From Corynebacterium kutscheri (GTDB taxonomy: Bacteria; Actinomycetota; Actinomycetes; Mycobacteriales; Mycobacteriaceae), in the NCBI RefSeq assembly GCF_000980835.1, contig NZ_CP011312.1, positions 1,364,001 to 1,428,000 on the forward strand: DNA of 64,000 nt, written 5' to 3'. Position 1 is the stretch's first letter. Every line of letters begins with the position of its first letter. Under the pieces are notes generated by a model. It saw only the letters and a program-made list of their open reading frames with translations, had not been told where the DNA came from and searched no databases. The position numbers were made by a program, and so were the translations under genes. Positions 47,136 to 58,200 of the stretch are shown here, one piece after another.

Positions 47136-47178
47136 GAGTGGAGGTCTCCTTTTAATGTCTGTAATGAACTACTCCATA

Positions 47179-49287
47179 TTAGCCGCTCGCCAGCTTTTTG
47201 GTCACGTCACGTTCCACCTGTGCGCGAACAAAACCCGGTTGCAAGCGACACTGCACAATCATAGTTGCCCCTGGGTTGCTCATCCGCAACCAATAAATAT
47301 CTGGTAACACGCTAAGCAAGACCCCTAGTGCTCCTGGTCGATCTGCAGTGCGAACCTCGATAATATCGTCTTGCCAAAAAGTTGCTGTTGTGGCTCCAGT
47401 TATTATTGGCAAAGTAGAAAAAGTGCCAGATTTATATGTTTGCACAAATTCCATCTGATCAAACTCCGAACCCAGCGCATTCGAAGCGGTTAAGTGTGTC
47501 ATAACGCCAGCAGGAGTAGTAACTATCTCTGCAGATTCAACATTCCACGATTTTGCACCGATTACTGCCAACACCCGTACAATTTCTCGCAAGTAGTTTC
47601 CGCGCCAATATACGTGACCTTTATGCTTATCGACGTCATCTGAGTGTAGTATCACCACATCATTGGTAGTATGCGGCCATTCTAATAGTGGTGGCTCTGG
47701 CTTCACAGCAGTTAATCGCTGACGTGCTCGCCTACTTAAACTACGTATTCCTACCCGCAACGAGTGTGAAAACACCCCTGGTCCTGTTGCTTGAGCATCA
47801 GCTTCCACGAGAACTTCCATCAAATTAATCGTGGTGAGATCATAACCTAATGCATCTAAATAATAATTAAGTGCTTTATCACTGGTGTAGTCCATGCGCG
47901 CAATAATCTTTGATGCCAAAGTGTGCTGGGCAACTAACCGAACTACAATGCGTCGATCCTGTTCACGAAGACCACAACGTCGACACGCTTGATCGACAAT
48001 CTCCGCGCCTACTTCTTCATGCGGACGAGCATAGCCTTTTCCTATGTCATGAAAAAGAGCAGCAAGATATAACAAATCTGGTCTGGCAACGGTGACCGAT
48101 TGGGCGGCACAACCTGCTACAACTACCAAGCTGTGTTGGTCAATAGTGTGGATATGGGTAGGTTCGAAAGGCATCCGACCACGAATATGTGCCCATTCAG
48201 GAACCACCCGAGTCCATAATCCATGGTTATCTAAGTGGCTAATCACCCGCCCACCATGTTCAGCGGAGCTTAAAATACCTAATACATCTGCAGTAGCTGC
48301 GGCAGGTAAAATCTCGGGTAATTCTGGTAACCGTTCAAGTCGATGCCAAATTGCTTCATCAATAGGCAAACCCGTGCGCGCGCTTGCTGCACCAACTCGC
48401 AAGAATAACATCGGATCAGTTAAATCTGGTTTCTTGCTCAGACTAATTTTTCCATTTACCTCAACCACATCAACATCGATTGGTCGTCTTATTTGACGCA
48501 ATCGGGATTCCCGGCGCGGTAACACATTACGCGCGATCGATAATGCCTGAGTGAGCTCTTGATCAATAGTTCGTGCAGCAGTAACTAATGCTTGTGCAAG
48601 CGCATATCGATCGTGGTAGCCCAAATCGAGCGCAATATCAGCAGCAAATTCTGGATCTAATATATCTCTGGCTCTTCGTGCATGCAGATGTAATAATGTG
48701 CGGGTATCGAGAAGTAATTGTCGTTGTACATGTAGCTTTGGCCGATCACATAAATTTGCTAGTGCGAGTGCTTGAATAAGGTCAATATCGCGTAATCCCC
48801 CACGCCCGTGTTTTAAATCTGGTCGGGTCATAGTTACCAGCGATCCAGAACGTCGCCACCTGACAATCGCGGTATCAACTAGGGAATTAAAGTTTTTCTT
48901 TACCTCAGTGCGCCACGTATGCAGAACCATCTTGCGAGTTTTTTCTGCTAGGTCTTTATCTCCTCGAATATAGGACATATCTAGCATGGCTAATGCTGCT
49001 GTGGGGTCAGCGGTAATCATGTCCACGCATTCACTAGGAGTACGCACCGCATAATCAAGGCGCAGTGCGGCATCCCAAATCGGGTACCACAATTTTTCTA
49101 TCTGTTCAGTGGCAACTGGTAGCTCATAAATCAAGATCAAATCAAGATCTGAGTATGGTGCCATTTCTTGGCAGCTCAGGCTGCCAGTAGCAACAAGGGC
49201 AGTGCCGGCTGGCAAATCGAGAGTTTCTAAAAGTTTTAGTGCTCTAGTACACGTTTGTTCGCGCAGCTGCGCAGGAGATGCAGGCAT
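47179..49287 (-). CDS. glnD: PII uridylyl/adenylyltransferase GlnD
   Basis: Bifunctional nitrogen sensor; in C. glutamicum GlnD adenylylates GlnK. The nucleotidyltransferase site is GSLSCQEMAPYSDLDLILIY, the HD site LAALFHDIGKGYARPHEEVG, and two ACT-like domains sit at the C-terminus. I prefer ATG 49287 over TTG 49290. 702 aa. It follows glnK by 24 bp. In C. glutamicum amtB precedes glnK in this operon; here it does not. Confidence 0.94.
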   Translation of the reverse strand: MPASPAQLREQTCTRALKLLETLDLPAGTALVATGSLSCQEMAPYSDLDLILIYELPVATEQIEKLWYPIWDAALRLDYAVRTPSECVDMITADPTAALAMLDMSYIRGDKDLAEKTRKMVLHTWRTEVKKNFNSLVDTAIVRWRRSGSLVTMTRPDLKHGRGGLRDIDLIQALALANLCDRPKLHVQRQLLLDTRTLLHLHARRARDILDPEFAADIALDLGYHDRYALAQALVTAARTIDQELTQALSIARNVLPRRESRLRQIRRPIDVDVVEVNGKISLSKKPDLTDPMLFLRVGAASARTGLPIDEAIWHRLERLPELPEILPAAATADVLGILSSAEHGGRVISHLDNHGLWTRVVPEWAHIRGRMPFEPTHIHTIDQHSLVVVAGCAAQSVTVARPDLLYLAALFHDIGKGYARPHEEVGAEIVDQACRRCGLREQDRRIVVRLVAQHTLASKIIARMDYTSDKALNYYLDALGYDLTTINLMEVLVEADAQATGPGVFSHSLRVGIRSLSRRARQRLTAVKPEPPLLEWPHTTNDVVILHSDDVDKHKGHVYWRGNYLREIVRVLAVIGAKSWNVESAEIVTTPAGVMTHLTASNALGSEFDQMEFVQTYKSGTFSTLPIITGATTATFWQDDIIEVRTADRPGALGVLLSVLPDIYWLRMSNPGATMIVQCRLQPGFVRAQVERDVTKKLASG

Positions 49288-49311
49288 CAACTTATCAGCA
49301 AAATTTTTACC

Positions 49312-49662
<351 letters not shown>

Positions 49663-49790
49663 CTAGGGCAGTTTAAGTTATATCAACGTTGAAAAGTGTA
49701 GCGTCATTTTTCTAGTTATAAACACCGATTACATAAATACCTGCATAAATTCTAAAAACACCACCCCAGCTAGCTCCCATCGGAGTAATA

Positions 49791-49838
49791 GAAAACTTCT
49801 TGTTGTCTCTTTTGATCCAACAAGAAGTTTTCTTTTTT
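49791..49838. terminator. Terminator between ftsY and glnK
   Basis: 15-bp perfect stem GAAAACTTCTTGTTG / CAACAAGAAGTTTTC (49791-49805, 49818-49832). The T run is stronger on the plus strand (TTTTTT), but on the minus strand the stem ends in GTTTTC, so it may still end the ftsY transcript. Confidence 0.8.
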
Positions 49839-49874
49839 ACTGTATAAGTGCGTTTATTCTCGTTTTAATAAGAA

Positions 49875-51326
49875 CTATCCGAGTAGGGCATCAACAAAAC
49901 CTTCAACTTCAAATGGTGCAAGATCATCAGCACCTTCGCCGAGACCAACCAATTTAACTGGTACCCCTAGTTCTTCTTGGACTCTCAATACAATGCCGCC
50001 TTTGGCCGTACCATCCAATTTTGTAAGTACTACACCAGTAATATCGACAACATCACTAAAAGTCTTTGCCTGCATCATACCGTTTTGTCCAGTTGTTGCA
50101 TCGAGTACCAGCAATACCTCATCGACAACGGCTTTCTTTTCTACCACCCGCTTGACCTTGCCAAGCTGATCCATAAGGTTTGAGGAATTGTGCAGACGAC
50201 CTGCAGTATCAATAAGTACTACATCGGCATGTTGATTAATGCCTTCGGCCACTGATTCAAAAGCTACCGACGCAGGATCGGCACCTTCTTCCCCGCGTAC
50301 CGTATGCGCGCCTACTCGACGTCCCCATGTTTCAAGCTGATCGGCAGCAGCTGCACGGAAAGTATCAGCAGCACCAAGTAATACTTTATGCCCCATGGAA
50401 ACAAGTACCCGGGCTAATTTACCAGTGGTTGTTGTTTTGCCCGTACCATTGACGCCGACGACAAGAATAACCGCAGGTTTATTGTCATAAGGCATAGCTT
50501 TAATAGAACGATCAAGTTCTGGCTTACATGCCGTAATTAAACATTCACGCAACATAGCGCGTGCTTCTTGTTCACTATTAACTCCACGAGTAGCAATCAT
50601 TTCGCGTAATTGATCAACCACTTTCATAGTGATATCGGTGCCAAGATCGGCTTGAATAAGCAAGGCTTCAATATCTTCCCATGCGTCCTCATCAAGCTCA
50701 CCGGCAGAAAGCATTCCCAAAACTGACTTACCGAATACATTCTGCGAACGCGATAACCGGCCACGCAAACGGCCGATACGTCCGGCTGCTGGATCGATAT
50801 CAGCTACCGCATCATTTGTTACCAGAGGTTCTTGATTATCACTTACGTCTTGGACTACTTCTGGCTCAGCTGGTACTGGTGTTTCTTCTACCGCCTGTTC
50901 AGCGGCTGCTATAATACTTTCTGCAGAAGCTGCTGCTTGGATGGCTTCTTGTTCTGATGATTCGGCTAGAGGTTCCGCAGAAAGAGGTTCTTCTACTACC
51001 GGTAAGTCTGATTCTACTGAGGCAGTATTAACCTGCTCCTCGATGGTTTTTTCATTGTCTGTCATAGGCACATGCTCATCATGTGCTGTCTTAACATCGT
51101 TGGGAATAACTGGTACTGGTTCAGGTTGTTTATTCGTCGTAAAGTTAAATCCACCTGTTACCTGGTAATTTCCGGACTTTTCTTGCTGGGTTAGCTCTTT
51201 AGGCTCTTCTTCAGTGTGAAAGCTTACTGTTTTAGCTTGTTTGCGTTTAAGGCCAACAACGATGGCAATAGTAAGTAGCAATACAAGAACAACGACAGCA
51301 AGAATAATCCACGAAATAGTATTCAT
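49875..51326 (-). CDS. ftsY: Signal recognition particle receptor FtsY
   Basis: SRP receptor GTPase. An N-terminal membrane helix (ISWIILAVVVLVLLLTIAIVV, residues 4-24) is followed by an acidic, low-complexity A domain (to about 180) and the NG domain with GVNGTGKTTTTGKLARVL, DTFRAAAADQLETWGRR, LIDTAGRLHNSSNLM and TKLDGTAKGGIVL. 483 aa. The N-terminal membrane anchor is usual in actinobacteria. It lies between the 1147-aa gene and glnK. Confidence 0.97.
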   Translation of the reverse strand: MNTISWIILAVVVLVLLLTIAIVVGLKRKQAKTVSFHTEEEPKELTQQEKSGNYQVTGGFNFTTNKQPEPVPVIPNDVKTAHDEHVPMTDNEKTIEEQVNTASVESDLPVVEEPLSAEPLAESSEQEAIQAAASAESIIAAAEQAVEETPVPAEPEVVQDVSDNQEPLVTNDAVADIDPAAGRIGRLRGRLSRSQNVFGKSVLGMLSAGELDEDAWEDIEALLIQADLGTDITMKVVDQLREMIATRGVNSEQEARAMLRECLITACKPELDRSIKAMPYDNKPAVILVVGVNGTGKTTTTGKLARVLVSMGHKVLLGAADTFRAAAADQLETWGRRVGAHTVRGEEGADPASVAFESVAEGINQHADVVLIDTAGRLHNSSNLMDQLGKVKRVVEKKAVVDEVLLVLDATTGQNGMMQAKTFSDVVDITGVVLTKLDGTAKGGIVLRVQEELGVPVKLVGLGEGADDLAPFEVEGFVDALLG

Positions 51327-51457
51327 GGGTTTAATAGTGGCAAAGTTTTTAAGATTTTACATCTTTGCTATCTAAAACACCACGAAAAACCGGTAACCTT
51401 ACCCCGTTTTTGGCTTATCCGTATCTTTTAAATTGTCTTCTTAACTACCTCATTATC

Positions 51458-51507
51458 AAAGCCACGTTCGTGATTTTTTATCAGACTGAAATCACGAACG
51501 TGGCTTT
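51458..51507. terminator. Terminator of the 1147-aa protein gene
   Basis: 19-bp perfect stem AAAGCCACGTTCGTGATTT / AAATCACGAACGTGGCTTT with a 12-nt loop, T-rich on both sides. The most stable terminator seen in the window; insulates the large gene from ftsY. Confidence 0.93.
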
Positions 51508-51523
51508 TTATCCTACTAGTTTC

Positions 51524-54500
51524 TTATACCACTACTCCGGGGTGTTTGATTGCCAAAACAATGGCATCGGCAGCAACCAGATCGCTGGTTACTAAATCAG
51601 GAACTACATCGGCAAGAGCAGCCCACCCATCGGTTACTGCATCAAGTGCCTTATTTGAGGTAATTAATCCGTGGGCGTTCATACGTGCAGCCATTGCTAA
51701 AACAAAAGAAACTACCGGTGCAAGCGACCACATATTATCCTTGGAATCAGTATCTACTCCATCTAACTTATCGAACCGGATACGAGCCATTGCGTATAAA
51801 GACTTGTTAGTACTACGCAAAGTACGCAATAACGTCACTGCTGAGCTAATCAATCCCTCAGAACTTAACAAATCATTAATTTTGTCGCGGTTTGTGAATG
51901 TCTCAAAAACAGCCAAAAGTCGGGATCCATCATCCATAATCGCGCCCGGCACAATATTCGATCGCGAAAAGAACATATCCAATAATGCTTCTTGTTGGCT
52001 AGCATCCATGCTGGCAATCGCAACTGTGGAATGATCAATGCACGCAGTATCTAAAGTGGTATCCCTACCGGTACGCAAAATATTGATCATATTATCGCCA
52101 GCAAGCTCACCTAGCTTATCGACGACCTCCGATACTTTCTCCGACTGGTTCATCAAAGCGAAACTGGAAGCAATCTTATCTAATGGCTCCCCGGTTACAG
52201 ATTCTTGGGTGGCAATCGCATCAAACTCACCTAACAGCTCTAATGCACCAAGCCATGGGGCACGGTGATAAGTAGTCTCTTCGCCTACCTGCTTCTCGGT
52301 ACCAAAAATGCATCGCACCAAACCTGATTCAACAATGCGTCCAGGTTGTTTTTCTGCTGGTACTAAAGAATCACTCAATCCATAAAGCGCAGTAGCTGGA
52401 TGTGCACGAAGTACCTGCTGAATAGCTTTTCTTGCCTCACCAAAAGCACGACCAGAAACAATCATGTCCCATAACAACGGAATAACGCGCTGAGATTCTG
52501 GAATTTCTTCACTTTCCCCAGCTAAAAAGGCAGATAACTGAGTAAGGTGTTCATCTGCATCAACAAAATAACCAGCTTGTTCTAAGCGTAGCGCTGTTTT
52601 ACCCGGCATTGACGGTGTATGCAAGGTCATAAACGGATCAAGACTATGCAGCTGTACTTTAAGCGGCCCCGCACCAATTAAATTCTCCGGAAGCGCCGCA
52701 CGACCATCTTCAACTATCAGCGTTATTGGGCTTGTCCACGGAGCAGTAATTGGCCACACCCACATACCGGCAAGTTCTACGCCTTCGACAAGAATCGAAT
52801 CATCAACAAGGGTAATCTCTGGCTCTGGACTGGAATAAATATCTGCCAACGCCACTGAGACACGTCGATCAGAATGAGGATCTGTCCATTCCACGTCGAT
52901 ACGCCCTTGGGGCATTACTGCCGCAGAGCTAGCAATACCTGCCATATCCACGCTATAGGTAATACCGCTATCACAACTGGTTAATTTAGACGTTTTTACC
53001 GGCGCACCGTGATGGTTTCGCACGCTGACTTTTGGATCAATAAGTCGTCCAGCACCACGTACTCGCAACTCTCCTACTGCATTCAACTCACGAGGACGAA
53101 GCTTTAACCGAGATGCCCGCCACATTGCGGGCTCAGTAATCAACGGCAATTCAAAAGTAAGTCGTGGTGGATTAAAACGCAACGGCAGTTGATCGCCTTC
53201 TTCGGTGTGCACAATCAAATCTGCACCGGCTTCCATTGGTGCAACTGAAACTACCTGTGGGTCAGCGACAAATGCCTTTGCGGTGGGCTTAAGCACTAAA
53301 GATGCTTCGCTTAAACCACCGGCAGAAGGAATGCGGAAGCTGCGGCATGCACCAGAAATATCGAGCACCGCATGCGCACCTTCAACAATGGCAAATTCGT
53401 GGCGGAAACTTTCATTACGCGGGCCACGCATGCGCACCAAATATTCACCGACCCAGGGGCTATCATATAAATCTGGGTCAAAGACGTGGAAAATACCGCC
53501 TTCAGCAGGAACCTCTAACGGCTCAGGTTGGGTAATTTCTTCACCAGCTACTGCTACACCCCCATAAGAGGAAATCGCTAAATGCCAGGTTTCAGTTTGC
53601 CCAGAAAGCGTCGGCGGAAATTCTGCTAATAAAGAATGCGAATGAACTGGTAAACCAGATATGGAGTGTAAACAATCAATAGCATCACCAGGAACTCTAA
53701 ACCGAACGCGTTGACGTGGTTCAATAGAACGAACCTTATCCATACTAGGCTGCATACCGTTTTGTATTGCGGCCATAGAACATGCTGTAGAAGTATCAAT
53801 GTGCTGTGCCGACCAACCAGCCCAGCCTTCAACCTGTTGTTCACTTTCTGGGAAGAAATCCACCCCGGTCACAACGTCGATAAGCTTGTAATCATTAGGT
53901 ACTACCACCCGCACTTGTTGGTGATGTAGGGAAGCTTTCTCGGTAATTTCACTACCAGAAAGGCTGAAAATCAAAATCGGATCTTCAGCACGTACCACTG
54001 GTACCGTCCACAATAAATTATGGGAAAGATCTTGAACAGTAATCTCTCGCACTGGCCGATCAATAGCAATATCAAGCGCCTCGCTAAAACCGGAAACATC
54101 ACCCCAGGCGCGTGTTGTTCGATACACCTTAGTCGTGCCATCAATGCTAATACGCCAGGTAACAAACCCCTCAGGTTCGGTTAAAGGTTGTTCCGGAAGG
54201 CGCAAACATATTTTGGAACGACGCACATCAAAAACAACACGTGGTCGCATTTCCCGGCCAGCAACACCTACCGCTACAGTGCGATCTAACGTACCTACCG
54301 GGCGTTCTCGAAGTTCTGCTGCTGCTTCTTCATGGATATGCGTCGGTAGCGTCAAATGAGAACGATTTCTATCGAACCAACTCTTTGGATGTTCAATAGC
54401 AAAATCACGTAGTTCTATCAGACCATTAAGCAGCACCTGTGCTGTAGCCGGTTGAGCTTCAGCCATAGCCTTAAAATGTGTCGGAGCTTGATCATAGACA

Positions 54501-54967
54501 TCCACGCCTTGATCCAGAAGCTCCAAAAGATAAGGGATTTCTGTCGAGATAATACCCGCGTGTGTGCACAAGGTATTCACGATATCTAACCCAGCGCTTA
54601 GCTCTATAGTCGATGCTAATGCTGCCCCAAGTTCTTGCGCTTGAGTAAGTTCTAGGCCAAATCCTGCAGCTAATTCGCTAAAAAAGGTAACAGAATCAAC
54701 AAGTTTAAATGCACGTGCGCTAGCAGCAGTCAAAGTAAGCGCTGGGCTTATCTTCAGCAACGCAGTCATATCTGCCCCAGCAGCAAGCTGACGAGTGAGG
54801 AAAATCCCGTAGAGGCGCTCAATTCGCTCTAATTGATCTGTAGCTAAACCAAGTTCATAAACATAATTAACTTTGGCAAGCTTCTGAGCAAGTTCCAATT
54901 CCGTCTGCGATGCCCATCCAAGTAGGGAATCGTTCAGATCTGCAATCGGCTGAACTTGATCTGTCAT
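51524..54967 (-). CDS. Large hypothetical protein between smc and ftsY
   Basis: I do not recognise this 1147-aa protein. It is soluble-looking, without signal or membrane helix. Residues about 1-215 are helical and acidic; about 215-800 are rich in alternating hydrophobic strands with several short beta-type units (for example WVGEYLVRMRGPRNE), suggesting repeated Ig-like or beta-sandwich domains; the C-terminal ~300 residues are helical again, with SFALMNQSEKVSEVVDKL and SSEGLISSAVTLLRTLRSTNK. No nucleotide-binding or catalytic motif was found by eye. A strong AAGGA site precedes the ATG. I recall that C. glutamicum has an uncharacterised gene (cg2264) at this position, next to smc; that is memory, not a comparison. 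Role in chromosome biology or defence is open. Confidence 0.8.
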   Translation of the reverse strand: MTDQVQPIADLNDSLLGWASQTELELAQKLAKVNYVYELGLATDQLERIERLYGIFLTRQLAAGADMTALLKISPALTLTAASARAFKLVDSVTFFSELAAGFGLELTQAQELGAALASTIELSAGLDIVNTLCTHAGIISTEIPYLLELLDQGVDVYDQAPTHFKAMAEAQPATAQVLLNGLIELRDFAIEHPKSWFDRNRSHLTLPTHIHEEAAAELRERPVGTLDRTVAVGVAGREMRPRVVFDVRRSKICLRLPEQPLTEPEGFVTWRISIDGTTKVYRTTRAWGDVSGFSEALDIAIDRPVREITVQDLSHNLLWTVPVVRAEDPILIFSLSGSEITEKASLHHQQVRVVVPNDYKLIDVVTGVDFFPESEQQVEGWAGWSAQHIDTSTACSMAAIQNGMQPSMDKVRSIEPRQRVRFRVPGDAIDCLHSISGLPVHSHSLLAEFPPTLSGQTETWHLAISSYGGVAVAGEEITQPEPLEVPAEGGIFHVFDPDLYDSPWVGEYLVRMRGPRNESFRHEFAIVEGAHAVLDISGACRSFRIPSAGGLSEASLVLKPTAKAFVADPQVVSVAPMEAGADLIVHTEEGDQLPLRFNPPRLTFELPLITEPAMWRASRLKLRPRELNAVGELRVRGAGRLIDPKVSVRNHHGAPVKTSKLTSCDSGITYSVDMAGIASSAAVMPQGRIDVEWTDPHSDRRVSVALADIYSSPEPEITLVDDSILVEGVELAGMWVWPITAPWTSPITLIVEDGRAALPENLIGAGPLKVQLHSLDPFMTLHTPSMPGKTALRLEQAGYFVDADEHLTQLSAFLAGESEEIPESQRVIPLLWDMIVSGRAFGEARKAIQQVLRAHPATALYGLSDSLVPAEKQPGRIVESGLVRCIFGTEKQVGEETTYHRAPWLGALELLGEFDAIATQESVTGEPLDKIASSFALMNQSEKVSEVVDKLGELAGDNMINILRTGRDTTLDTACIDHSTVAIASMDASQQEALLDMFFSRSNIVPGAIMDDGSRLLAVFETFTNRDKINDLLSSEGLISSAVTLLRTLRSTNKSLYAMARIRFDKLDGVDTDSKDNMWSLAPVVSFVLAMAARMNAHGLITSNKALDAVTDGWAALADVVPDLVTSDLVAADAIVLAIKHPGVVV

Positions 54968-55247
54968 CTGTGAGGGTTCCTTTTTAGCAGTTATATTCTG
55001 AGCAAATTAAAATTTCACTCTGCTCAAAGTTTTTTTATTGGTACATAATTAACACCGAATAATACCGATCCAATCGCCTACCTCATAGGCTTGTGTTCAA
55101 ATATTAAAAGGCGTGTGGAATAAACGTATGTGCGATTATAAGCTAAAAATCTTAAGACGCATTATCACTGGTCACATACTTGTTTAACCGGAAATGAATC
55201 GTCTTCTGCAACCGCTTACCAGCTATTAGTCAGCAAATTTTTACTTT
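54968..55247. other. Intergenic region between smc and the 1147-aa gene
   Basis: 280 bp, AT-rich; should contain the promoter of the large gene. A weak inverted repeat GAGCA...TGCTC (54999-55024) lies before it. No ORF or terminator for smc stands out. Confidence 0.4.
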
Positions 55248-58200
55248 TCAATCAGCAACTTCTTTACTCCCAGGATCCGTAGCTTGACGATCTCTAGCTT
55301 GATTAACCACACCGCTTGCACTTTCAGGCATCAGTGCTGTACTCATACGCTGCGAGATTACCTTGGTAACACCGTCGCCACGCATTGTCACGCCATATAA
55401 AACATTAGCGATATCCATTGTCGGTTTTTGGTGAGTAATAACAATCAGCTGCGAATCTAACCGCAATTCCTCAAAAAGGGCAATAAGTCGGCGTAAATTC
55501 ACATCATCAAGAGCCGCTTCTACTTCATCCATGACATAAAACGGACTTGGTCGTGCCCGGAAAATAGCCACCAACATAGCTAGCGCTGTTAAAGATTTTT
55601 CCCCACCAGAAAGCAACGATAACCGCTTGACTTTCTTTCCTGGTGGTCGTGCTTCTACTTCAATGCCCGTACGCAACATATCCTCTGGCTCGGTAAGTAC
55701 AAGTCTGCCTTCACCACCTGGGAAAAGTGTGCGGAATACTTTCGGAAATTCTTCTTCTACATCATGCCAAGCATCACTAAATAGTTGCAGAATTTTTGCA
55801 TCGACATCTTCTACTACTCCCAATAGATCTGTGCGTGCTTGTTGCACATCACTTAATTGAGTAGATAAAAACTCATAGCGTTCTTCAAGTGCCTTGTATT
55901 CTTCCAAAGCCAACGGATTGACCTTGCCTAAAGAACTGAGAGCTTTCTCGGCTTTTTTGAGCCGATCTTGTTGAAAACCAAGATCAAAATCTGCCCCCGG
56001 CGTATAATCACGAATGAGGTCAGGAATTGCGATGCCTAACTGCTCTTGCAGTTTTTTCTGTGCCTCTTCTAGTCTTACTTGCGCCTGACTGCGTTGTACA
56101 TCTACTTGGTGCGCTTGGTCGCTTAATCGTAAAAGCTGAGTATTTAACGCCTGCGCTTTATCTTTCGCTTGGGAAAGTCGCGCGACTATGGCTTGTCGCT
56201 GTGTCATAAGCTCATCACGACGGCGCGTTGCTTGGGCAACTGCTTTCTCAACTCGTGCATTAATCTCTCGGGCATAAGTATCTACAGTGCGCGCAAGCTC
56301 TGCTTGCCGTACCCGCTTATGCATCATCTGCTCGTGGCGCTGTTTATTCATGCGCTCATGGTCTGCTTGTCGACGCAAGCTAGCTCCACGCCCACTGGCT
56401 TGTTCTGCCCGATCTTGGGCACTGCGTAAACTAAGTTTTGCTTCCAACTCCATGGCCTTGATTTGCGCCAAGTTTTCCTGCGCTTGATCGCGCTCGTGTG
56501 TGGACGGATCCTGATCATCAATATCGCGATCTACTCGGGCAAGTCGGTCTTTCGTGATGTTCCATTGTTGACGTGCCTTATTTAATCGCTGTTCCATCTC
56601 GCCAACACGCTGAGCACTACGTTGATATTCAGTAACATGAGCCTGCTCCTGAGCACGTAAACGCTCTACATCTTTTTTCAGTCCAATAAAAACAGCTTCT
56701 TGCTCTTGAAGGCTTGCAGTGGCACTTGCGGCACGCACACGTGCTTGATCAGCTGCTTGTTTTGCCCCAGAAAGAGTACCTAAAAGTTCTTCCACATGGA
56801 CAATTTCTTGTGCTAATTCTAATTCTGCTTGCTCAATATATGCTGTTATCTCAACTGCTTTCCCGGCACCTTGTCCAAAGCTATACCAGCCATCACCAAC
56901 AATGACCCCTTCATAGGTCACTGCACGTAATCTGGGATCATCACGAACGACGGTCTCAGCAACAGCAAGCGAAGGAGCTACTACTACGTCGATAAGCAAA
57001 CGATTTATCGCTTGTGCTACCCGATCATCAATACTGAGTTCATCAAGTAACCAAGTCACTGACTGCGGTAAATAGGCATCAAGGCGCCACCTATTTGCCT
57101 GAGTTTTTTCCCGCTGCGCAGTATCTTCCATAGCAAAAACCATTGTGGTGGCAATATCAGCACTATGCGCTACTACTAATTCCGACATATTTACCGGTAA
57201 TGGTGCAGCTAAACCATCGGCAACCTGAGCTAAGACCGCTGCTAAAGCTTTCTCACACCCTTTTTTTGCGCGAACAAGCGTAGCCATAGCGACTGAATTA
57301 TCAAAGAGTGCCGCTCCATCAGAAAGACCTTGCTGCGCAGATAAAGTTTCAATCCGTGATTCCAAACGAGATACGTTCCGTTCGCGGTGATGCTGTTGCA
57401 TGCGTAAATCTTCTAAACGTTGTTCAGCAGCTTCCGCCTCAGCGGTGGCCCGAATATATTCTTCTTTATCTGGTTCTGCCACCGATATTTTAGCTTCAAC
57501 TTCTCGCAAATGCGTACGAGTTATCTCGATTCTTTGTCTTGCTTCTGCAAGTGTTTCTTGCATCCGGGCAAGCTCCGCTTCTAAGGCTAAAACGTGCGCT
57601 TGTTGTGCTTCCTCTGCCGCAAGTAAACGAACAACGCCTTCTCGTCGATCAGCAATTGCTCGAACCTGGGCTAAATGTTCTCGATCAGCTTCTTGGGCAA
57701 TATGTTCGTATTCTGCTACTTGTTCCTGGATTGATTCCAAGCGTGCTGTTAAAAGAGCGACGTTTTCTTCTAATTCCGCATATTCTTTATCGGCGCGTTC
57801 TGCTCTAGCAAATAGTTCCTCAGGATCTGTACCAGAATATGCAGTAAGCTGCACGTTGATCGCACGATCGGCAGCAATACGCTGCGTAGCAGATACTCTT
57901 TCGGCAAGTGAAGAGAGCGAAAACCATAATTGCTGTGCTTGTTCGGCGGCAGGAGTTATAGTAGCTAGTTGGTCTTCTAGCTCAAGAGTAATTTCGGTAG
58001 CTTCTTCAAGCTGTTCACTGACTTCTTCAACGTGTTCTTTTACTATCTGAGTTCGTGATTGTGCTGCAGCTAGCTTTTCTTGTAATTGAACGATCTGGTA
58101 ACCACCCAATTGTAATCGGGCATCACGGACATCAGCTTGCACGCTAGCAGCACGTCGTGCAGCATCAGCCTGGCGCGCCAAGGGTTTTAACTGTCGTGCT

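Noticed and set aside
46741-47307. 188-aa plus-strand ORF opposite ffh
   Set aside because: Antisense shadow of the highly conserved GTPase domain.
57400-58050. 216-aa plus-strand ORF opposite smc
   Set aside because: Antisense shadow of the Ala/Glu-rich coiled coil of SMC; Ser/Arg-rich translation with no family pattern.
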